DNA of 64,000 nt from Ianthella basta (lineage: Eukaryota > Porifera > Demospongiae > Verongiida > Ianthellidae). The notes beneath the pieces are model-generated. The model searched no databases. It was given only the letters and a program-made list of their open reading frames with translations, and was not told where the DNA came from. The translations under genes were made by a program, and so were the position numbers. Location: contig OZ025869.1 of assembly GCA_964019415.1 (NCBI GenBank), forward strand, positions 7,893,635 through 7,957,634, given 5' to 3'. Of this stretch, positions 55,632-64,000 are shown piece after piece (position 1 is the first letter of the stretch; the number at the start of each line of letters is the position of its first letter).

Positions 55632-57010
55632 ATGGCGTCGAACCGTGTTGTAGCCCTTTGTCAGCTCCTGCTATCATCCAGAGGCACCCCGTCTTCCTCT
55701 AATTCGTCACAGAGCTCGTTGAGGAGGAGAGGCTGTCGGGCACGAAGAAGACTCACGTTTCAAAGGCAACTACAACTGCGAGAGAAGGCTGTTCTGCTAA
55801 GAGCGCTTACCACCGCCATTGCCGTGGGCTTCGTACCCAGACCAAGAACGGTGTGGACATTGCAGAGGTGAGCTCGTGGGAAATTGTATGCAGTGCGCAT
55901 CTGCATGGTAGCAAGTACTATTTAGGCAACCTGAAGTATGGTGCACTGAAAACAAGTAATAGCTACCTCTCATTGCTACAGGTCGGCTCACTGGTGGGAG
56001 TATGTCGTTTTACGCACATTCACACAAGAAGATTGGATTGAAAATTTTAGAGTTAGCCGAGAAACGTTTCTTTATTTGTGTGATCAGCTAAAACCTGTTA
56101 TTTGCCGCAAAGACACTCATCTACGCAGGGCTATTTGTGTTCAACATCGGGTAGCAATAACTTTATGGTGTCTAGCAACATGCGGGGAATATCGTACCAT
56201 TGGGCACTTGTTTGGTGTGGCAAGGAGCACAGTGTGTGTCATTGTGCATGATACATGTGCAGCAATTGTCCAGGTTCTGCAGTCACGATACATTAAATTT
56301 CCAACTGGTGAAAGTTTGCCAAACGTGGTTGACGGATTTAAGTTGAAATGGCAGATGATTCAATGTGCAGGTGCTATTGATGGATGTCACATCCCTGTTA
56401 AACCTCCAGCCCTAAACCACACGGACTATTACAATCGTAAGGGTTGGTATTCTATTGTCCTGCAAGCTGTAGTGGACCATGGCTATCTATTTACAGATAT
56501 TATGGTTGGTTGGCCTGGAAGTGTGCATGATGCACGAGTACTAGCGAACTCTCAGCTGTACCACAAGGCCATGAATAAAGAAATACTGAATGACTGTAGC
56601 CAGAATGTCTAGGAAAGGATATTCTACCATTTCTTGTTGGTGACTCTGCGTATCCACTGAGTACATGGCTAATGAAGCTCTTTCCACACAATTCAGCAAT
56701 GACTAACAACCAAAAAACCTTCAACTATCAGCTTTCAAGAGCACGTATTGTAGTAGAGAACGCTTTCGGTCAATTGAAAGCTAGATGGAGGAGGCTACTC
56801 AGACAGAACAACATGGATATTGCACGTGTTCCTCGGGTTGTGACTGCATGTTGTATTCTACACAATATGTGTGAAGTCCACGGTGATGCCTTTGTTGACT
56901 CCTGGCTAGAGGGTGCCAGGTTGGAACAACCAGGCTGTGCAGCTACACCAGTTATTACATCTGCGCACTCTAGAGATATTAGAGACACCCTGGTGCAATA
57001 CTTCATGTAG
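55632..57010 (+). pseudogene. Harbinger transposase (HARBI1-like), frameshifted
   Basis: Exon 1 (55632-55867, MASNRVVALCQLLLSSRG) ends at AGAG|GTGAGC. Exon 2 starts at 55982 in phase with HWWEYVV, then WIENFRVSRETF. Catalytic regions follow: CAGAIDGCHIPV (first Asp), MVGWPGSVHDARVL (second Asp), GDSAYPLSTWLM and SRARIVVENAFGQLKARWR (Glu). A one-base shift lies near 56605-56630, between DCSQN and LGKDILPFL. Family members are ~350-430 aa, and this copy spans a similar length. Confidence 0.85.
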
Positions 57011-57039
57011 TTATCTAGAATGTTATATATATAGTTACA

Positions 57040-57150
57040 CTCCATTATGTTACTCTGGTACAACAATATCATACACTCTGTTATGTTACTCTGGTACAAC
57101 AATATCATACACTCTGTTATGTTACTCTGGTATAACTGTCATTATTATTG
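57040..57150 (+). repeat. 36-bp tandem repeat, three units
   Basis: TGTTATGTTACTCTGGTACA plus ACAATATCATACACTC occurs twice completely, with variant flanking units. It lies just past the transposase stop. Confidence 0.85.
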
Positions 57151-57289
57151 TTATTTCATGACATCGCTTGTATGTATTGGTCTGTGTAATCGTGTAGTAA
57201 CCTCAGTACATCAAAGCGGGTCATATGCTCACCATATATATATATATATGATTATATATATATATCTTATTATAATAAACGGAACGCAC

Positions 57290-57780
57290 ATTTCGTTGTT
57301 CGGGATAATCTCCTTCAATTCTGGACGAAACGTCACGAAACTTGGTAGGATTACGAAGAGGGGGACTGTGAGTAACCTCGCTGAGCCGGAATTTGGTTTA
57401 AGGTCGTTCCGTCCGAGTTCTTGCCACTTTTACGGTCGCCGCCATATCTAAGAGATAGGGAAAAAGATCGTGTTTGGTTGTGCACAAACTCCTCCTTCAA
57501 TTTTTCACCAATCTTCGCCAAACTTGGAAGAGTATATCACGACAATACGGGGGGTGACCTAAGGTGGTTAGTGCCTTCGCCACTGGACTCCTTTAAACGA
57601 AATGGATTAGCATAAGTAAATTCTGTACGTATGGAGTTTTACGGAACGAGTCTACGGAATACTCCCACTTAAATGGACGGTTCTGATTGGTTAAACGCTC
57701 AAATTTCAAACGATATGATGGGAACCCACCCAAAGGGCAGGCATTCGGCTAGTATACATAATGTATTTTGAGTGCAAGTA
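57290..57780. repeat. Dispersed repeat inside the Harbinger element
   Basis: The middle and right parts match 50013-50290. The segment sits between the transposase and Myb genes, so it is either part of the family's internal sequence or a nested insertion. No coding was recognised. A TA-rich tract (57237-57270) precedes it. Confidence 0.5.
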
Positions 57781-57815
57781 ACTACATAAATGCTTACAGT
57801 CTACTTCAACTGAGC

Positions 57816-58655
57816 TCACTGAGCTTCATCAGTGGGCCACTCATACATGCTTCCAGTTCCGGGTCCACTAGTTACAGATCCCCTAGTGTAGTAGTTGGCA
57901 GGTGGTGGGGTATGGAAAACTGACTGTTGAGATAGCAACTCTAGTATTTTCAACTGAAACTCTCGCTCTTCCCTACGTAGACGATCCTCTCTGTCTCTAG
58001 CTTCCTTCCTTTGTCTCTCTTCCATCTCTAACATCTTCTCATCCAGCTGCATCCTTTTCTCTTCTAGGGCAATAAAGCAGGCATCACTCTCCTTCTGCAT
58101 GTCTGATATCTTCTTCATCACCGAGTCCATTGCTTTTTCCATCATTTCTTCTCTTGCAGGTCGTTTGCGCTTTTTCTTTATTATCTTTGGCTTCACGTCC
58201 TTAGCGTCTTGGTTCACATCCTGTTCATCATCATTGACGTTGACATCAATGTGTGTTGAAGAGGCTCCCTCTTCTTCATCAGAGATGACCATTGAGCTTT
58301 CTGTAACAGAGCTATCCTCAGATGTAGTCGTGGAGGACGTGTCAATGACAACAGCTGGTCTTGTAGCAGGCCTGTGACGTAAAATCTCGTCCACTTTTTC
58401 AAAAATTTTTTGTCTTCCTGGTACTACCGGTTTTGCTGTTGTTGTCCTTAACTTTTTTGTACTCAGCTTTCAATTTCTTTATCTTCTCCCTACACGGTAC
58501 TGCCTCTCTCTTGTACCCTGCTGCTGCCATTTCGCGGGAAAGCTTCTCATATATATACCAAGATTGCGCTTGCAACCCTGCAACTGTCTCTGTATATCAT
58601 CGTCTCCCCATACCTCGAGCAGTTTTGTCGTCTCGTCGTCTGTCCACGTAGCCAT
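57816..58655 (-). pseudogene. Myb/SANT-like DNA-binding partner of the Harbinger transposase
   Basis: From ATG 58655, MATWTDDETTKLLEVWGDDD and QLQGCKRNLGIYM match the Myb/SANT-like (trihelix type) domain. After a one-base shift near 58483 the frame reads CREKIKKLKAEYKKVKDNN. After a second shift near 58410 it reads IFEKVDEILRHRPATRPAV. An acidic Ser-rich stretch, a basic KIIKKKRKRP signal and a long coiled coil (EEKRMQLDEKMLEMEERQRK) follow, ending at TGA 57816. PIF/Harbinger elements normally encode such a protein to help the transposase bind DNA and enter the nucleus. Confidence 0.8.
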
Positions 58656-59156
58656 GTAGCTTTGAATTCGCGCGAAGACGGCGCTCGTTCGTACGCATGC
58701 GCACTCTTCTCGAGTGCACGGTTCCAGCGCGGTTTCGTTTACACTGGCAGGACAGCCCGGGCCGAAGCGAGCCAGCACGGTTCGGCACGGCTCGGTTCTG
58801 TTTAAACTACACTTTTTTATTGTGCCATTCCGTGCCAAACCGGGCTGGCCCAGAACCGGATGCCAGTGTAAACATGGTGTAAGGGAATATGTAATTTTAA
58901 GGAAGTGATAGTTCTTTATGAAACAAGTACAAGTAAACACAAGGAGCTCTAGGGAGAAACACAGACTAAATTGTTAGGTCCAATTCTAACCATCACCACA
59001 TGAATCGATGTAGGCATCCCCTAAAAACATAGGCAATGGTACCAGTACCTCTCAGTAAATATCACACTCTCTGGTCCCCATACCCAAATCTCCACTCCAC
59101 TGGTCCCCACACCCAAATCTCCACCCCACTGGTCCCCACACTCAAATCTCCCTTAC

Positions 59157-59316
59157 CTTCATCTAACTTGACAAAGTCCTGCCTCTTGACCCTCTCTCCT
59201 GAGAGCAAGTTGTGGCTTCACTCAATTGTGTAGGACCTCTCACTGAGGTGATGTCCGACAGCCATCTTCTTCACACCTGACTCACTGTGGTACAGCCTCT
59301 TCCTTGTCTCCTTCAC
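59157..59316 (-). pseudogene. MLF-family exon with an in-frame stop
   Basis: The minus-strand exon is bounded by a TGCAG acceptor and a GAAG|GTAAGG donor. It encodes VKETRKRLYHSESGVKKMAV, then GHHLSERSYTIE, a TGA, and SHNLLSGERVKRQDFVKLDE. This follows myeloid leukemia factor proteins closely (KETR..., GHHI.DRA..., ERQDYINLDE). The TGA replaces an Arg/Lys usually found there. A short possible next exon starts at 59020. No upstream MLF exon was found, so this is likely a pseudogene or a single displaced exon. Confidence 0.7.
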
Positions 59317-59693
59317 CTGCACACAGTGTGAGGGGAGTCTGGTGGTAGGACACAACACACTGTACATTACTAACATACCAACTGGGATGTGTACACATTG
59401 GTAACAGACATGCATGCAATCACATGTCATATTAATGGACATAAATAAGGTTAACACAACCGGAAGGACTGGGGCAGGCTGGGCAAAAGGGGAACCCCCT
59501 GGAATGTACACACCACACTCAGTAATCAATACAGGTGATGACAGTAATTAAGGCGGGGGTGGAGGGCTGGCCGGGCACCAGCCTAGTAAGGGGGTGCAGT
59601 GTGTGGTGACCACAGAAAGGAGTGTTGAAGGACTGACACACACACATATATATATATACAGGTTGCCTGGACCAGACTACCACGTGTCTACAG

Positions 59694-59798
59694 TTACGGG
59701 TGTACCTCAGCCAGTACAACCAGCAAAGGGTGCAGCTGACCCTTGGAGAGTGGCTTTGCGCAAGACCACCCTCCACTGGGGATTACAACACCTTTAAG
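59694..59798 (+). CDS. Orphan coding-like exon (35 codons)
   Basis: Between acceptor TCTACAG and donor TTTAAG|GTGACA, one frame reads LRVYLSQYNQQRVQLTLGEW, then LCARPPSTGDYNTFK without stops, with codon use unlike the surrounding repeats. I cannot place the family. A possible terminal exon (60060-60220, DITVPEELALTTTSRKRR) lies downstream, but the phases do not join simply. Confidence 0.4.
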
Positions 59799-60909
59799 GT
59801 GACAGGAGAGTGACCCTAGCTCACCTCATGTCACACCACATACCAGATGGACACAGTTACAGTGGGCTAGGGGTATCTTGGCCACGACTGCACAACACAC
59901 AACACACCTACATGAGGCTAGCAGAGTTCTGATTGGTCAGTGGTTCAGAGGCATGTCATTGCCACAGGTCAATTGACCAACGGACCAATCAGAACTCTCA
60001 TTGACACTCTGGCATGTGTGCATTGGGAATTGTGCAATCGTGGACAACACGCCCCAAACCACTGGAAATTGCACACACACACCCAGTGTCTATGATTACA
60101 GCACAGCTGCTCCAAACTACACAGCATGGAGTGGACATGGGGAGAGGAGACATTACAGTGCCAGAGGAACTAGCACTGACCACCACCTCAAGGAAAAGGA
60201 GACACACACCTCTTCACTAACTCTCAAATGCTATATATCTCACTACAGGTAGGATTTGACATTACAACAAAGCTAGCTACACATTACAATAAACGCCTCC
60301 TTGCCCTCCACATCCTAGTTACTCTCCTCTATGTATTACACATCAAGACTTGAAGGGGGCGCTAATACTTGGTGAGAAAACTGGTGCATTCCGCCCACAA
60401 CTCACTCTCCCGCCCGCTCGAGGTCTACAGCCCTCCAGAGCGCGTCCATCAGAGACGGTCAAGTGGTCCGGGAAGACTATGAACGACTGGGGACGACTCA
60501 GTGAAGGAGGGAGACGTCCGCTGCAGAGCCAAACGCTAGCTCGTTCCTTATAATTCCTCGCACGATGTGCCGTCACGGGATGTGGTCTTCACCTGAGCAG
60601 AACATACTTTGGGCGCAGAGTGAAGTCCAGCGTTCGGAAAACAGATCCATTCCGAAAACTCCTCCAATCCAGTCCTCGAGCACGTGAAATACTTTGCAGC
60701 TGTGCAGTATTTAGTGCATGCACGTGACGAATTATATTAGCTCAACTTGCATGGCGGCTCGATCATGAATATCATTATAGAGGACAGTGGCAACAAAACT
60801 TTTACAAAACATACAATTAAGATACAAGTGAACACACCAACACAATATACTAGTACTGTGTGTGTATAGTTACAATGTACTGTGAGTTCTGTACTGCTGG
60901 GGTCTAAGT

Positions 60910-63900
60910 TTACTGGAGACTGAACAGCTCTGTCTTGAGTTGCTGTGAGAAGGCCTTGTGTCCAGCATCTTCTACTGCAGACAACACAGTGCGCCAAGTT
61001 CTCCCCTTCTCTCCTGTGCCTGCTTCCTCAGCCAACCACTGCTCTAAGATGTTTGCACATGCTAGCTCACATCGGTTTGCTGTAGCCATTCTCACAACAG
61101 AGGCCTCCACACCCAGATGGATGGCTATCAGGCTCCAATCTCTGGCCACTTCAACATCACGGACAATGAACTGCTTCATGGCCTGTAAAGTGGGGGCAGA
61201 GTCCATGTTGAAGAGGGCGTGTTCATCTGTAGATGGGATGGGACCAGAGTAGGTGTTATGAACCACTCTCTTGTCTGCTGCTGTAGCCAAATTTAGTGTA
61301 AAGAGCTTGCGTCAATCCCTCCAAACACACATGCAAACACAAGCACACACCCATACAATGTGAGGTGCACTCCAGTCTAGCTAGCTAGACCCTTCCGCTA
61401 AGGTGCTTAGTGAACACAGCAAACAGCCTCACACCAGTCAAGTCCTCGAGGTGGGGAGGGTCTAGCATGCTAGACTTGGTTAGTGGGCTCCAGAAAAAAG
61501 GGACACACCTCCCACACTTGCTACACTGTGAGGTGCACTCGTGTGTAGTGACACTGCATGGAGCATACCTTGCCATGTAGTAGTCAGTGCCTTTAGGGAG
61601 GGTCCCTTGTCAGCAGTGGTAGCTCCACTTTCAGAGCTGGAGGATGACGGTACTGAGGGCAGGTCTGAAGAAAGTGGAATTGTAATGTAAAAGGGGGTAT
61701 GGAACAGTGTTTGGCTAACTAAGTCAGCACACACACCAAACACAATGACATCTACATACACCCTCCCCCCACACACACATGCTCAAACATTACCCACCTG
61801 TCTCCAGTCTCCTCTTCATAGATTCACCCAACGCTTTCATTTTAGGGTTGCCCTTAACTGCAGTGATGATGTCACAGACAGTCTCAAAGGCCTCTTCAGT
61901 GCACTTCTCCTTCAATATCAAATGAAGAAACTGATTCTGTTGTGTTGGGTTAGTGTTTGCTGCGATTGTCCTCTGGTCACCTCTATCAATGATATTGTTG
62001 TGTAGAAGTTCCAGGACAACAGCATTAGCATCCATTTCCTCAATGAACTGGTCCCGAAAGAGATCAAGTACTTGTACAGCTTCATGGAAAGGGAAGACAC
62101 ATGGTACACAAACCTGATGACATGTAAGGGCAGCTAAAAGGGGAATTCCCCATTTCCCAATTAGCAATAGCACACAGTCTGAATGTCCCTAGCTAACTGA
62201 GCCACACACTAAACCTCCTCTGTGCACTAAGGGGTCACCACATGACACTTGGGGTTAGTGGATTGCATGAGACTCCATCAGAGACAGTAGGGACACACCT
62301 CCCACACTCGGTACACTGTGAGGTGCACGTGTGTGTAGTAACACTGCATGGAGCATACCTTGCTGTGTTGTCGTCACTGCCTCCATCTCTGGGGAGGGTC
62401 CCTTGTCAGCAGTGGTAGCTCCATTTTGGGAGCTGGAGGATGACGGTAGTGAGGGCAGGTCTGAAGAGAGTGGAGCTGCAGGTACAAGGGAGGAGGAAGC
62501 AAGTGTCCAACCTTTAGACTAGTCAACACCACATCATACTAGTTGAATGGGTGGCCATTACATGTATATGAGGATACAATAAGGAGGTACACTGAAGGAA
62601 TGGCTTCCATCAAACAGGGAGAGGAAACACACACTCACCACTCTGTGGCTCCCTCTTAAAGTCCATGTCTTGTACAACTGACAGAGAAGGAGACCAGCCT
62701 CCAAACAACTCAGTGAGACTCGTCTGGTTGGGAAGACGGCCAACATGTTGTCTGGATAGAACATGGTCGTCTCCGTCACTGATGCAATGGATAACACCCG
62801 AAACAGGATACAGCCAGTCAAGAGGAGGGGCTTTGGTGTCCTCCAACATAGTGGGTGTGTACGGGTGGACAATGTAGGATGTGGCCTTTAGCTTCGGTGA
62901 CAGCTGGGTAGTTGTCATGACGACGTCTCGGACAATGATTGATAAGTATTGGTACAGTTTCTCTGGTCCTGTCTTGCTGCGTCCGACAACCTGGACCATG
63001 CTGCTGTCGCTTATCTGGACCGCTATGTCCACACCTTTGGTGGACCTCCAGGAAAGGCCATTCACCCAAACACTGCAGCGTTCTTTCACACTGGGTAACT
63101 TGTGGGTGAACACATGATTGGCTGCAAGACGGAGGATGATGGATTGGAGGAGATGGGCAGAGATGAAGTGCTTCTCCTCCGTCCTCAGTTGCCAGCACAC
63201 CCACTGGAAGTTCTGCGGCCCTGGATCCTTTCGGAAGAGCTCACAAGGCTTGGCTGACACCAGGGCAGGGAAGTATAGACATCTCTCTCCATCAGTACCG
63301 GCAGTTAACTCCACAAGGTCATCTTCTAGCATCCTTGCATTTACCTGAATGCAGAACTCGAGGTTGATAAGGACCTCTTGGATCATTGCTGGATCCAAAT
63401 TGGGAAACAGCTCAGCCACCTCATGGCAGTGAAGGAGACCAAACTGGTTGACCTTGCCCTTGGACCCACTGAACAGGGTGCCATACACGTTGTGGAGAAC
63501 AGCTTGGAGGTCCAAGATTAGCCAACTTTGGGATGAGTCCTGCTTGTTGGGGAGAAAGAGTGCATGACCAACTGCTGTTAGGTCACGGCACACCTCCTCA
63601 GGTGAAGGCAAATGCCAAAGGAGCGCTTTCGCATTTTCCTCTACCCAAGACTGGAAAGTTTGGAATTTGATGGCCGGAACACAGAACGCTTTCTTCAATT
63701 GTGCTAGGACCCAGTTTAGGTTGTATGAGAGCGTGCCGAGGTTTAACTGTAGCCGGTGTATCTTTACAAAGAAGATACAAATCTGATTGATTCCCTCAGA
63801 TTCAGGCTTGCGACAGTCCAGGAGACAGGGACCCTGGATGTTGAAAGGCAACTCCTGCACTGACTGAGTGCATCGTAGCAGCTTCTCGGCTGCTTCCTCT

Positions 63901-64000
63901 TTGGACTTTACTCGGTCAAGGAAACTGCCAACAAGGATCACTTGTGGAGTGGATGGGGCTGAAGTAAGAGCTAGAGGTTGCAGCCAGCGAGTGATTTGCT
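60910..64000 (-). CDS. ROCO gene 2 (partial): Roc end-COR-CARD-death domain
   Basis: The gene runs off the right edge. Exons, all joined in phase 1, are 62639-64000 (partial; from just before LVGSFLDRV), 62359-62460, 61798-62133, 61569-61664 and 60910-61280. The first is ~85-90% like gene 1's Roc/COR region. The third, 112 codons, is a CARD-like domain (FRDQFIEEMDANAVVLELLH, IIDRGDQRTIAANTNPTQQN, CTEEAFETVCDIIT) where gene 1 has a death-domain exon. The last is the same C-terminal death domain as gene 1. Its acceptor moved six bases (TTTAG became TTTGG, next AG used) while keeping the frame. No lesion is visible, so it is probably functional. Confidence 0.85.
61373..61477. mobile_element. Hairpin MITE in an intron of ROCO gene 2
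   Basis: The arms AGTCTAGCTAGCTAGACCC and GGGTCTAGCATGCTAGACT match the MITE at 40752-40852 in the corresponding intron of gene 1. The loop differs by small indels. Confidence 0.55.

Larger units (their letters stand above)
55489..58879. mobile_element. PIF/Harbinger DNA transposon, 3.39 kb, TSD TAA
   Basis: The left end CATTGTGTTTACACTGGCAC and the right end (reverse complement CACCATGTTTACACTGGCAT) continue into GC-rich TIR (CCGGTTCCGGGCCAGCC / CCGGTTCTGGGCCAGCC). TAA flanks both ends (55486-55488 and 58880-58882), the usual PIF/Harbinger target. It carries both expected genes: a DDE_4 transposase (plus) and a Myb/SANT-like protein (minus). A further TIR-like block lies at 58735-58780. Both genes are frameshifted, so the copy is inactive. 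Confidence 0.9.

Overview
The window is eukaryotic, animal-type DNA, most likely from a sponge or another early-branching marine invertebrate. The reasons are spliced genes with short GT-AG introns, death-fold and Roc/COR proteins, mTOR and MLF exons of animal type, very long (CA)n and (GT)n arrays, and many decayed transposons. The species cannot be fixed from sequence alone. A 200-base N gap (32880-33079) shows this is a draft assembly, so some single-base frameshifts could be consensus errors.

Layout. 1-6.5 kb: a tiny two-exon gene (65 aa), a remnant of an integrase-like gene, and two copies of a repeat ending in foldback structures built from ~75-bp units. 6.5-10.5 kb: a decayed minus-strand gene for a secreted beta-helix / multi-pass membrane protein, split by a hairpin-ended insertion. 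10.5-16 kb: mostly non-coding, with a LINE 3' fragment, a RING-like paralogue, CA-rich arrays and a complete hammerhead ribozyme motif. 15.9-26.8 kb: a minus-strand non-LTR retrotransposon (PHD-finger ORF1, endonuclease, reverse transcriptase) whose RT is cut exactly at the xxDD motif by a 6.3-kb DNA element (17114-23435).

That DNA element is the main discovery candidate. It has ~0.8-kb inverted terminal arms starting GGTCYGTGTACC, a 5-6 bp target-site duplication (ATCTGY), and two divergent genes. Gene A encodes an unrecognised domain plus a RING-like finger that lacks the usual histidine. Gene B is a four-exon DDE integrase-like gene. A second locus (28063-32186) repeats the layout: the same terminal motif, an intact four-exon gene B (410 aa), and a remnant of gene A divergent from it. 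Other A-family copies lie at 13860-14472 and 27580-28058 (the latter lacks the intron), and a B remnant lies at 1818-1976. A second complete hammerhead ribozyme lies at 29700-29751.

32.7-39 kb: a very large minus-strand transposase-like gene with 14 copies of a 46-aa repeat and two frameshifts. 39.9-45.7 kb and 60.5-64 kb: two tandem paralogues of an ankyrin-Roc-COR-death-fold gene. Their downstream exons are all phase 1. One paralogue carries a death-domain exon where the other carries a CARD exon, so they look like shuffled cassettes. Between them are mTOR 3' exons with the kinase domain missing, purine-rich and 74-bp tandem arrays, a pogo-like MITE, arrays of CCCAT/ATGGG palindromes, a 13-bp minisatellite whose unit holds a consensus 5' splice site, a 3.39-kb PIF/Harbinger transposon (TSD TAA) with decayed transposase and Myb/SANT genes, and an MLF exon with an in-frame stop.
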